A model generated the notes under the pieces. That model made no database searches. It was not told the origin of the DNA and saw only the letters and a program-made list of their open reading frames with translations. Shown piece after piece: positions 41,201-47,207 of a DNA stretch of 47,730 nucleotides. Position 1 is the stretch's first letter. Every line of letters begins with the position of its first letter. This DNA is from an uncultured Adlercreutzia sp. (GTDB taxonomy: Bacteria > Actinomycetota > Coriobacteriia > Coriobacteriales > Eggerthellaceae). Made by a program: the position numbers and the translations under genes. The stretch spans positions 1 through 47,730 of the forward strand of contig CAJUSP010000017.1 in the NCBI GenBank assembly GCA_910589165.1, written 5' to 3'.

Positions 41201-42958
41201 CGTAAACGTGATCTCGAAGCGGCCGCCCGTCGCCAGGTTCACCGATGGCTGGGGGGCAGCTGTCACCGTCGTTCCCAACACCGTGACGTTGGTCAACTCC
41301 ACCACGGTTCCATCAGGCATTATGTAGCGTGCATCAATGCTGTCGACATCAATGCTGGCGAAGGCCGGAGCCGAAACCGTCATCGAGGCATTGCGCACGC
41401 CAATCTGGCTCGACCCGCCCGATACGTTATCACACGTGGCATCGAGCTTCAGTCGATCCCCCGGCAATGCGTAATGCGAAGTCGGCGCATAGCCCGCATC
41501 GGTGGTGGTGCAGGCGTTCTCTTTCACGCCGTTGCCGCGCTCGTTCGTGACGATAAGGTTCGATTGGAAAAGCGGCACCTTCACATCAAGGGCCATACCC
41601 AGCACGGAAAGCAGCGTGGGGTTTTTGCTCGTGTTGACGGAGAGGCCCACGCTCGTCAGCCCGGAGCCGATGGACGGCGAGCCCGCATTGGCCGCATCGT
41701 TGACGCGCATGACCGACAAATCGGTGTTCGACTGGGTGAACGACAGCCCGTTGTTCACTCCAGGGAGAGTGAGATTGCCCGCACTGGAAGTAGAGCCCGT
41801 CCTGGCCGTGCGAGCCGCGGGATCCAAAGTCGCGCGCGTGCCCAGAACGTCCACCTGCATCGTGAAGAACTTATCCGCAGCTCTCAGCACCCGGTTGTCG
41901 TAGACAGCGGTGACCGAGCTCGCTGAAGACGTTCGGTAGTTGAGCATCTGCGACGAGTCGCTCATGTCGCCGCCATCGAGCCCCACCACCAGCTCGCCAG
42001 TGGGAGCGGCGCCCCCTACCGCCCCAGTAGTCAAGCCGTCGCCGTCGATGGTCACGTACGAAGAGTTGCCCGTGGCCACACCGTCGCCGCCCAGTTTCAG
42101 ACGCACCATGCGCGTGGGAAGGCTCGTGTCCTCCTCGACCACCACCAGCTTCCACGCTGCGAAGCAATCCGTGCCTCCCGTACCCGAGTTTCCGAAGGGA
42201 ATGTTGACGCAGCTGTACCAGCCGTAGCCCTGACCCTTCACGAAGGAGGTCACGTCGTAGTAGCACGACACGCGCGAGTTGGCGCCGTCGAGAAACATCG
42301 TCTGAGGCTGGTAGAAGTTGCCCCCGCCCTTCGGCCCGTAGAAGTAGAAACCATAGGTGGCCAGCGGCATCGTGTTGTAAGTGGACGCCCGCTGCGTCAT
42401 GGACACGACGAGGTAGGCGCGGGCAATGCGAGATCGGTTCGTAGTCTGCGTGAGGTAGCCGCTGCTGGAGTTCTTCGTGCCGCCCACGCCGTCGGGCAGT
42501 GACGCGCCGATGCTCGATGCCGGATAGCGAGACGAGTACCAGGGTGTGCCCCAACTGCCATAGCGGCCCCCGCAGTTGCTGTTCCCCGCGGCGTTGAAAC
42601 GGTAGGGGCCGGCAACGGAAAGCACCTGGTCCATGGTGTTGTAGCGGTACGACGCGCCGGCGGCCGCCAGAGGGGTTGCCGCAGCCCGCAAGGGTAGCCC
42701 CTGGGCAGCCAGATCGAGGGCGCTCAGCTGGGCGCTGCCGCTGAAGGGCGACGAGGTTCCCGTCGGCTCTTCAGATGCTGCAAGCTCGGTACTTTCAGCA
42801 ACCTGCTGCTCCGTGACGTCTTGATGCACCGATGAGACGAGCCATGCGACGTCGGCGAAGGCGATGGTGAAGGCGACCAGGGCGCCGGCGGCGGCCAGCA
42901 GCAGGCCGAGGGCCGCAAGGGCCGCTCGGCCCCTGCCAGTACGAGCGCGGTCCTCCAT
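35222..42958 (-). CDS. Giant repeat-rich cell-surface protein with sortase-type anchor
   Basis: 2578 residues from ATG 42956-42958, GGAG upstream. An N-terminal hydrophobic segment (about 12-35) is followed by a Thr/Ser-rich beta-type region to about residue 700 (YYDVTSFVKGQGYGWYSCVN), not recognised as a known family. Then come about 21 units of 75-90 residues, each with a W-x-P-x-x-GW-x-V core and VDG or VNG, ending in a V-x-V-x-F strand (AGWKVASVTVDGVESVEAAA). They resemble bacterial InlB-B/Listeria-Bacteroides-type repeats. A Pro/Gly/Ser stalk leads to LAQTSD (2545-2550), a membrane helix and RAHRLRR: a sortase signal variant. The role is probably adhesion or shielding; no ligand is predicted. 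The promoter region has a homopolymer tract. Confidence 0.9.
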   Translation of the reverse strand: MEDRARTGRGRAALAALGLLLAAAGALVAFTIAFADVAWLVSSVHQDVTEQQVAESTELAASEEPTGTSSPFSGSAQLSALDLAAQGLPLRAAATPLAAAGASYRYNTMDQVLSVAGPYRFNAAGNSNCGGRYGSWGTPWYSSRYPASSIGASLPDGVGGTKNSSSGYLTQTTNRSRIARAYLVVSMTQRASTYNTMPLATYGFYFYGPKGGGNFYQPQTMFLDGANSRVSCYYDVTSFVKGQGYGWYSCVNIPFGNSGTGGTDCFAAWKLVVVEEDTSLPTRMVRLKLGGDGVATGNSSYVTIDGDGLTTGAVGGAAPTGELVVGLDGGDMSDSSQMLNYRTSSASSVTAVYDNRVLRAADKFFTMQVDVLGTRATLDPAARTARTGSTSSAGNLTLPGVNNGLSFTQSNTDLSVMRVNDAANAGSPSIGSGLTSVGLSVNTSKNPTLLSVLGMALDVKVPLFQSNLIVTNERGNGVKENACTTTDAGYAPTSHYALPGDRLKLDATCDNVSGGSSQIGVRNASMTVSAPAFASIDVDSIDARYIMPDGTVVELTNVTVLGTTVTAAPQPSVNLATGGRFEITFTGPAKSSETYTAYESSMSVTGTFVDEQGTTHSTVLDKLGSAYTTTASDKLRYRLDVRTVAGTGTAAASGSDSAKDETGVLCYPGDSTVKASGAAGVNNYLKALVVDGVVRDDLLSGDGAWSLDVPMNNADHTVYAAYAPGDKPVRDFYPVETAGDGGVGSLTPTTLVAAGDSHQVSWRAAEGHRIVSVTVDGAPIPVTDAREGSLAFDAVGGDHRVEVRTEPAEGGEAPTGFALRTQILGGEGSITPSELSVPAGESRDVSWVLGAGWKVRSIEVNGKVLGGQELEGAVALGTLRLDDFQSNCSVVVTLCEAARPDPSEKENYDIQASWVGEGTVGPTASVEAGGAHTVTWKASSGYAVLMVEVDGVPRPDLMAQGQSGSLRFEDVGADHEVFVRFTTAAFEPPSVKTHSVALEVRAGKLTGSVYARYNLTTDGFGTYEEGASPTVCVTHAKSVTGYPIHAIKEIYVDGVQVEKSTATWSRTFTDLSSDHLVTVVVESASPTTAMVQVTTEGPGTAGPSGAYKTLGSFSVSTAPYPGARVTEVLINGKPWSSFGTKATWNGATLSCTNWSQYANSSEKTVTVHVVFAWREDRVPVTTRVSGGPGTITGTGDVPVGRSTDIAWTPAENWHVDKILVNGAERPDLLAQCGTGSARHTFSGIADALDVEVVVAPDPPKLTAEAVPAEGGTAAAPAEGTVAWGEPATFTWAAAEGWRVASITANGLPIYGGAAPLYEAVGNWTAPAAKGPIHFKVTYEPLPTFRVAVATEGNGEASVTAGGEAAAAQTVMLGGSAEVSWAPAAGWRVAGVWDGDGQIADSSDGPGSYRFDDIRAAHEVRVVFERAVFTVTTHADDALGTITGTAEVPRGADHVVSWSVHDPEKAFVEDVLVDGASAGDAVTAGGRYEFANVAADHDVAARFARIPDKALVVVTASGGGEGHLVGGAGPAFPAGSSTALGWTAQEGYTVKGAQLAVSDADRNPVAELSRVLTADEVTAGLADGFTLENLREGHLYELHLTFELTRFALSTSSEGQGAVTPTYEETWGSDARVAFTPAAGWKVASVTVDGVESVEAAAAGFVVFRNLKAGHKVHVTFAPIMLGLSITGTPVAGGSVSFAAATPDGTAVSRDGGAAGRAEATLPWGSRAALAWQPAEGWRVKTLTVNGAAAPLPEEPSWPVASLERDTDVAVTFERIPCQVTATGAPAQGGTVAGGGTVLYGDAATVTYEARPGWHVAAVEVDGAPWPVEAFPSSVTLADVRADHAVAVTFERDSHPLTLTVSDKDGGTIIGPTTVLHGEDATVTWKAAEGWAVTAVSIDGVPVDVEATGGAAGGATTFAAVSGPHAVHVTVERLRFPVSCAVAEGNGSISPSSTAAFGDDVKISWEPARGWKVREVLVDGTPLSADEAAAGTLTLSDVRAAHRVEVAFARQVFRIETFADRALGTLTASADVPFGEDFPVRWSPNAGAYVAGAEADGASVDDAALAAGEYWFRNVSAPHTFAVEFAKVPGKALVAVVASGEGTFSVADGSGAAREDGLFNPGETARVGWQPAEGWRVAGATLAVTGADGVRGDPVALDDAQLAAALEGALRLPVGDGALQEDFIYQISVAFEPVRYPITTAAGPAEGGVITASYEVTHGSDAAVSIVPNPGWRVAEVMVDGAADDAAAEAGRVGFAAVTGPHAVVATFEQIMCRVSISAGPEGSGTVAVGGAPGADASASASAELPWGSPATLQWRPAEGWRVSSVAVNGAAQPGLAAGAEAWETASLSEDVSVEVAFDRIRCGVLVSVSDPAGATVTAPDTVAWGDDARVTWATEPGWHVVRVIVNGEERPDLAVPGVSEVLLEAVRSGQSVHVEVARDDAGNPGGPVNPGPDEPTGPEGPAGPDAPDDPSKPDGPQDPAPPDDSGGSSSPGRPGGSGGFHGNGSASSEGGSTGANRPGGAGSTGSSSVGAKASAAEQPTVVRHLAQTSDGVAALTLALAAAALAGALTALRAHRLRR

Positions 42959-43013
42959 AAGGGTCTCCGATCTAGCGCCCGCGGTCGCCGGCGGGGCCGC
43001 ACCGGGCTCGCGC

Positions 43014-43058
43014 GGGGCATCTTCGTTGCTTTCAACAGTTTGTCAACGAAGATGCCCC
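43014..43058 (-). other. Leader hairpin upstream of the giant gene
   Basis: GGGGCATCTTCGTTG (43014-43028) is the exact reverse complement of 43044-43058, a 15-bp stem with a 15-nt loop. One arm ends inside the homopolymer tract, so the stem can slide by one or more pairs as the tract changes. The hairpin ends 56 nt before the start codon. Confidence 0.8.
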
Positions 43059-43080
43059 CCCCCCCGTACCTAATTGTCAA
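43049..43080 (-). promoter_or_regulatory. Candidate promoter of the giant gene with an 11-G tract in the spacer
   Basis: On the minus strand a perfect TTGACA (43080-43075) is followed by 9 nt, eleven consecutive G (43065-43055) and CATCTT (43054-43049), a poor -10. The spacer is 20 nt at G11 and would be 17 nt at G8. This is the layout of slipped-strand phase-variable promoters such as Neisseria porA. The remainder of 42959-43315 holds repeats but no gene. Confidence 0.55.
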
Positions 43081-43195
43081 GATTCGGAACCGATTTTTCG
43101 CGGCCTACCTCCCTTTTTCCCACTATTCCGCTCGCGAATTCCAAGTAGCAAACTCATCATGCGCTGCTTCTGATCCATACGGCAGCGGCACCATT

Positions 43196-43303
43196 CGTGA
43201 GACAGTGCCCCGGAGGGGTGTCTCATGTTCGATATCCGCCTCTGCGCGAATGCGCCGCATGTCTTTCGGAACATGAGACACCCCTCCGGGGCACTGTCTC
43301 ACG
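43196..43303. repeat. Perfect 35-bp inverted pair of GTGAGACA palindromic repeats
   Basis: Arm 43196-43230 begins CGTGAGACAGTGCCCC and ends TGTCTCATGTTC. Arm 43269-43303 is its exact reverse complement, with 38 bp between. Each arm is itself nearly palindromic around GGA. It is a REPIN-like element between the HTH gene and the giant gene and may end the HTH transcript. Confidence 0.9.
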
Positions 43304-43315
43304 CACCAATCCCGA

Positions 43316-43603
43316 TTAGAACTCGACGATGGCGACGGTGATGTTGTTTTTGGGGAACAGGGCCTTCAGGTACTCCGGGTCACGCAGTTCGGGCAGCACC
43401 TGCTGAAGCGCGATGAAGATGTCAGTAGAGGGAGTGCGGGTGCCCTCTTCCAGCGCGTAGATGGTGCGCTCGGAGACGCGCATGCCCGTCTTCTCCTTGA
43501 TGGCATCGCAGAGGAACTGGCCACGCGAGTAACCCTGGGATACGCGGGAGGCCTTCAGCAGCGTTCCGAACGCGCCCCAGTCGATGAAACCGTCTTCCTT
43601 CAT
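43316..43603 (-). CDS. Small XRE-like helix-turn-helix regulator
   Basis: 95 residues from ATG 43601-43603, with AAAGGAGCAAGG upstream; a longer frame to 43633 lacks a ribosome site. The DNA-binding core is WGAFGTLLKASRVSQGYSRG, then RVSERTIYALEEGTRTPSTD, in line with Cro/C1-type proteins. The C-terminal ALFPKNNITVAIVEF is short and has no effector domain. An inverted repeat upstream (43636-43665) suggests autoregulation. It is the nearest regulator to the giant gene and may control it, but this is inference. Confidence 0.8.
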   Translation of the reverse strand: MKEDGFIDWGAFGTLLKASRVSQGYSRGQFLCDAIKEKTGMRVSERTIYALEEGTRTPSTDIFIALQQVLPELRDPEYLKALFPKNNITVAIVEF

Positions 43604-43635
43604 TACCTTGCTCCTTTGCGTAGGTCGGCTCATGA

Positions 43636-43665
43636 TTGAACTATCATGCTTGTATTGTAGTTCAA
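43636..43665. promoter_or_regulatory. Inverted-repeat operator upstream of the HTH gene
   Basis: TTGAACTA (43636-43643) and TAGTTCAA (43658-43665) are perfect inverted 8-mers 14 bp apart. CATGAT / ATCATG (43631-43648) overlaps the first arm. The minus strand holds TACAAT in the same stretch, so bound protein could block a promoter for the HTH gene. Confidence 0.5.
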
Positions 43666-43699
43666 CAGTACGCGTCCGCTCCGATGAATTCAGAAAATC

Positions 43700-44425
43700 C
43701 TAAGAGGCAGGAACTAAATCGGGGAACTCTCGGATGAGGCGGTTGGCGGGCAGGCCTATGATGGTGTCGAGGCTGCCCTCGTAGTGGTCCACGAGAGAGG
43801 CGCCCTCGCCCTGGATGGCGTAGGCGCCGGCCTTGTCGAAGGACTCGCCTTTACGCAGGTAATCGGTGATTTCCTCATCGGTCAGGTCGCGGAAGGTGAC
43901 GTAGCTGGTATCGGCGAAGGTGCGGAAGCCCAGCGAGATGTCCTCGGCTGTGGGCGCGTTTACCATCCATACCGACACAGCGGTAATGACCTCGTGGGTG
44001 CGGCCGGAAAGCTGGCGCAGCATGTGCTTGCCATCGGAGGCGGACCGCGGCTTGCCGAAGATCTTCCCGTCGAGCACCACCATGGTGTCGGCGCCGATAA
44101 CGATGAGCATACCCTCGTAGTTTTCGGCGAGCACCTCCTGGATGACGGCGCCGGCCTTGCGCTCGGCGAGCTTTTTGGCGGCTTCCTCGGGGTTGGCGGC
44201 CAGGTCGGGCTCGAGTGACTCGTCCACCGGGGTCACGGGCGTGCGCACGGTGAAGGCAACGCCGGCAGCCTCAAGCAGGTCGCGGCGGCGCGGGCTGTTG
44301 GAGGCGAGGATGACCTCGAAGGCCGGCGCGGGACGCTCCGATTCCTCAGCCACGGCCTGGCGTACTTCCTCGTTCGCCACGGCCTGGGCCGCCTCGTGTT
44401 GCAACTCGTCATGCTTGTCGGTCAT
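43700..44425 (-). CDS. maf: Maf-family nucleoside triphosphate pyrophosphatase
   Basis: 241 residues, longer than the usual 190-200 because of an acidic N-terminal extension of about 35. The core begins at VILASNSPRRRDLLEAAGV; VIGADTMVVLDGKIFGKP and AYAIQGEGASLVDHYEGSLD are the other Maf motifs. The family hydrolyses dTTP/UTP or modified nucleotides and is linked to arrested division. The start overlaps tilS by 17 nt, indicating a shared transcript. Confidence 0.94.
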   Translation of the reverse strand: MTDKHDELQHEAAQAVANEEVRQAVAEESERPAPAFEVILASNSPRRRDLLEAAGVAFTVRTPVTPVDESLEPDLAANPEEAAKKLAERKAGAVIQEVLAENYEGMLIVIGADTMVVLDGKIFGKPRSASDGKHMLRQLSGRTHEVITAVSVWMVNAPTAEDISLGFRTFADTSYVTFRDLTDEEITDYLRKGESFDKAGAYAIQGEGASLVDHYEGSLDTIIGLPANRLIREFPDLVPAS

Positions 44426-45530
44426 GCTTCTTCCTCCTTGCTCGGAAGTAGGCCATGGGCTCCACGAGGACGCCCTGCTTGTTCGCGCTTACGGCCAGAT
44501 CATACTGGATATTGGCCACATACCCGCTCTTCGGCGCCCCCTCTTCGAAGCCATCGAGCACTTTTTCCACGCTGGCGGTATCGATGCGGGCATCGGGGCC
44601 GAGCATGGCCGACAGCAGCCGCAGCACGGCGCGGCGCTGCAGCGGGCGGGCCGCCTTCCCGAAGGCAGGCAGCAGGCGGAAGCCCTCGGAGCGGTCCGTG
44701 CCGAAGGTGTCGTCTTCGGCCACCCACGCGCTGGATTCCTCTGCCAGGGTCTCGGCCATGGCGTCGAGCATATCGTCCTCGTCGGCGATGAGGTTCATCG
44801 AGCGCACGAGCACCTCGGGCATGGCAGGATTCCACTCCTTCGCCGGCGGCACCACCTTGTGGCGCACGTAGGCGCGAAAACGGTCGGTATGGGCGTTGGT
44901 GGCGTCCTCGCGCCAGAGCGCCCCTGCCTCGTCGCGCACCACCGGCTCGCCGGCTTCGGCGCGCCCGTCCAGGTAGGCGCGCAGCTCGTCGCGGGTAGCG
45001 TCCAGAAGCGGGCGCACGACCGGGCCGTTGCGGTACTTCATGGAGCGGAAGCCGCCGGGGCCCGTGCCCACGATGGAGCGCATGTAGAAGTTCTCGATAC
45101 GGTCGTCGGCCGTGTGCGCCGTGAAGATGCGCGCCTCGGAGAGGGGGCAGCCCTCGTGCTGGCACATGGACCGCAGCGCCTCGTTGGCGGCCAGGTAGCG
45201 CTCGCGGCGGGCCACCGCTTCCACGTTCTCGCGGGTGCGCTCGGCCTCGGCAGCGATGTCAATGGAGCAGATGAACAGCGGAATGTCCAGCGCGCCGGCG
45301 AGCTTCTGCACGAAGGCCTCGTCGCCGTCGGCCTCATCGCCGCGCAGCTGGTGGTTCACGTGCAGCATGGCCACCGGCCCCACCGCGCCGGCCTCGCGCA
45401 GGGCGACGCCCAGGTAGGCCAGGGCCGTGGAATCGGAGCCGCCGGACACCATGAGCAAGACGGCGGCATCGTTGGCGCACAGGTCGTGCGTTGCGATCGC
45501 CTGCTGGGCCTTTTGAAGCATATCGGCCAT
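44409..45530 (-). CDS. tilS: tRNA(Ile)-lysidine synthetase TilS
   Basis: 373 residues. The PP-loop LLMVSGGSDSTALAYLGVAL is near residue 26; HVNHQLRGDEADGDEAFVQ and FTAHTADDRIENFYMRSIVG, GTGPGGFRSM and PLLDATRDELRAYL are TilS signatures. It adds lysine to C34 of the AUA-reading tRNA and is normally essential. It is shorter than the two-C-terminal-domain E. coli form, as in many Gram-positives. It overlaps maf but is separated from hpt-ftsH by 9.4 kb. Confidence 0.95.
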   Translation of the reverse strand: MADMLQKAQQAIATHDLCANDAAVLLMVSGGSDSTALAYLGVALREAGAVGPVAMLHVNHQLRGDEADGDEAFVQKLAGALDIPLFICSIDIAAEAERTRENVEAVARRERYLAANEALRSMCQHEGCPLSEARIFTAHTADDRIENFYMRSIVGTGPGGFRSMKYRNGPVVRPLLDATRDELRAYLDGRAEAGEPVVRDEAGALWREDATNAHTDRFRAYVRHKVVPPAKEWNPAMPEVLVRSMNLIADEDDMLDAMAETLAEESSAWVAEDDTFGTDRSEGFRLLPAFGKAARPLQRRAVLRLLSAMLGPDARIDTASVEKVLDGFEEGAPKSGYVANIQYDLAVSANKQGVLVEPMAYFRARRKKHDRQA

Positions 45531-45563
45531 GGTTCTTCTTGTACCTCCTCCGGGGTCGGGCTA

Positions 45564-45661
45564 CGGGGTAGTGCTCAGTCGCTCAGACAGTCCTCGCTCG
45601 GCGAAACAGCCCACTGGGCTGTTTCGTTCGCTGCGGAACTCGCTTGGTGAGCACCACCCCG
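45564..45661. repeat. Nested inverted-repeat element between rlmD and tilS
   Basis: Outer arms CGGGGTAGTGCTCA (45564-45577) and TGAGCACCACCCCG (45648-45661) match at 13 of 14 positions. Inside, CGAAACAGCCC / GGGCTGTTTCG (45602-45626) is a perfect 11-bp stem with an ACT loop. The inner hairpin has no T tract. The nested structure suggests a small repeat element or a structured RNA and not a simple terminator. Confidence 0.65.
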
Positions 45662-45681
45662 TATCCCTCTACGCTCAACTC

Positions 45682-47163
45682 TCATTCGGGGTTTTCCTCA
45701 TGCCTTCTTTCTAGCAGGACGATGGATTCTACGTGGTGGGTGTGGGGGAACATGTCTACGGGGCGGAGGGCTTTTACGGTGTAGCCGCCCTCTACGAGCT
45801 GGCGCACGTCGCGGGCCTGGGTCTCGGGGTTGCAGGAGATGTAGACGATGCGATCGGGAGCCAGGCTGCAGGCGGCTTCCAGGAACTCGGGGGTGGAACC
45901 GGCGCGGGGCGGGTCCATGAGCAACACAAGCGGCGCGGCCCCGTCGCGAGACACGCCCCGGAGAGGTGCCTCAGGTGAGACAGCGCCCCCCTCCGCTTCC
46001 GCCAACTCGCGCATGAACTTCGTGGCGTCCTCGGCTACGAACTCGGCGTTTTCCACGCCGTTGTGGCGGGCGTTGGCGGCGGCGTCGCGGATGGAGGAGG
46101 CCACGGCATCGACACCGATGACCTGGGCGGCGCCGCGCTTGGCGGCCACCAGGCCGATGGTGCCGGTGCCGCAGTAGGCGTCGATCACCGTCTCGTTCCC
46201 CGTGAGGTTCGCCAGGCGAATGGCCTCGTCGTAGAGCATCTCGGTTTGGGTGGCGTTCACCTGGTAGAACGACTGCGACGAGATGCGGAAGCTCAGGCCG
46301 CAAAGCGTGTCCAGAATGAAGCCGGGGCCGAAAAGCGTGCGCTCCTTCTCGCCTAGGATAACGTTGGTGGCCCGCGTGTTCACGTTCTGCACGATGGTGG
46401 TGATTTCGGGCACGCGCCGCTTGAGCTCGCGGCAGAAGGCCTTCGACGAGGGGAATTCCTCGCCGTTGGTGACCACGGTGACGAGCACTTCCCCGCTTTG
46501 GTGGCCCACGCGCACCACCACGTGGCGGATGAAGCCCTCGCCCGTGTCCTCGTCGTAGGGAGCCATGCTCCAGCGCGCCATGATGTCGCGCACGGCCAGG
46601 GTCACGCGCTTGGCGGTCTCGTTCTCGATGGCGCAGGCATCCGTGGGGATGAGGCGGTGGGTGCCCGGGGCGTACATGCCCGTGAGGATGTCAGCGCGGG
46701 TGAGCTTGGCGGGCGCCGCGCCCTTGCCGCCCTTGGGAACTCCTTTGCGGCCCTTCCCCACACGGCCCTTGGCCGGGGCGTAGGGGGATACCACCTTGTT
46801 GCGGTAGTGGAAGGGGTCGTCCATGCCCAGGATGGGCAGCAGGGCGCCTTCCGGCGCCAGGCCCGCGAACAGGTCGGCCACGGCCTGCTGCTTGGCGGCC
46901 AGTTGCACCTCGTAGGGCACATCAAGCTGCGAGCAACCGCCGCACCGCCCGAACACGGGGCAGAGCGCGCAGCCCGCAGTCCTTTCAGCGGGGCGGGCCG
47001 AAGGGGTTGTTCTCGCTGAGCGGGAGGGGCAGAGCCCCTCCCCTACGGAAAATTTGCGGGAGTTCTTGCTGGCTGCAGAGCGGCTTTGGCCGCCCCTTCC
47101 CTTCCCCGTTTTGCCCTGCGGGTTACTGGTGCGTTTCGGATTGTTGTCGTGTTTTCTTGCCAT
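45682..47163 (-). CDS. rlmD: 23S rRNA (uracil-5-)-methyltransferase, RlmD/RumA type
   Basis: 493 residues. A basic N-terminal tail of about 65 residues, then an Fe-S motif CALCPVFGRCGGC near residue 66. The methyltransferase core has SQSFYQVNATQTEMLYDEA, DAYCGTGTIGLVAAKRGAAQ, LLMDPPRAGS and the catalytic YISCNPETQARDV. It methylates one uridine of 23S rRNA; TrmA or RlmC activity cannot be excluded from sequence alone. No TRAM domain is visible in front of the Cys motif. Two unrelated palindromic repeats are translated within it: 47020-47048 in the basic tail and 45946-45989 in a loop before LMDPPRAG. The start has no strong ribosome site. Confidence 0.9.
   Translation of the reverse strand: MARKHDNNPKRTSNPQGKTGKGRGGQSRSAASKNSRKFSVGEGLCPSRSARTTPSARPAERTAGCALCPVFGRCGGCSQLDVPYEVQLAAKQQAVADLFAGLAPEGALLPILGMDDPFHYRNKVVSPYAPAKGRVGKGRKGVPKGGKGAAPAKLTRADILTGMYAPGTHRLIPTDACAIENETAKRVTLAVRDIMARWSMAPYDEDTGEGFIRHVVVRVGHQSGEVLVTVVTNGEEFPSSKAFCRELKRRVPEITTIVQNVNTRATNVILGEKERTLFGPGFILDTLCGLSFRISSQSFYQVNATQTEMLYDEAIRLANLTGNETVIDAYCGTGTIGLVAAKRGAAQVIGVDAVASSIRDAAANARHNGVENAEFVAEDATKFMRELAEAEGGAVSPEAPLRGVSRDGAAPLVLLMDPPRAGSTPEFLEAACSLAPDRIVYISCNPETQARDVRQLVEGGYTVKALRPVDMFPHTHHVESIVLLERRHEENPE
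45946..45989. repeat. GTGAGACA-type repeat inside rlmD
   Basis: GAGACACGCCCCGGAGAGGT then GCCTCA (45947-45972) followed by GTGAGACAGCGCCCCC (45974-45989): one degenerate full copy and one half copy of the family. It encodes GGAVSPEAPLRGVSRDG between FMRELAEAE and PLVLLMDPP. Confidence 0.6.
47020..47048. repeat. CCGTAGGG palindromic repeat inside rlmD
   Basis: GGGAGGGGC / GCCCCTCCC (47022-47042, 9-bp stem, AGA loop) followed by CTACGG. It encodes VGEGLCPSRSA, a reading frame different from that of the copies in the tsaBD fusion. Confidence 0.85.
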
Positions 47164-47207
47164 GGCCCCATTTTGACATAATGGCCCTACTGGAAAAGGA
47201 GGTACGT

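Noticed and set aside
43055..43065. Homopolymer tract dismissed as an assembly artefact
   Set aside because: Length could be miscounted, but an 11-base tract in the promoter region of a surface gene is too typical of phase variation to ignore; kept as a finding.
42724..43080. Open frame reading through the G tract from TTG 43080, as a possible phase-variable coding switch
   Set aside because: It is out of frame with the giant gene. The frame that would join the ATG has a TGA about 20 nt after the tract, so changing tract length cannot create a fusion.
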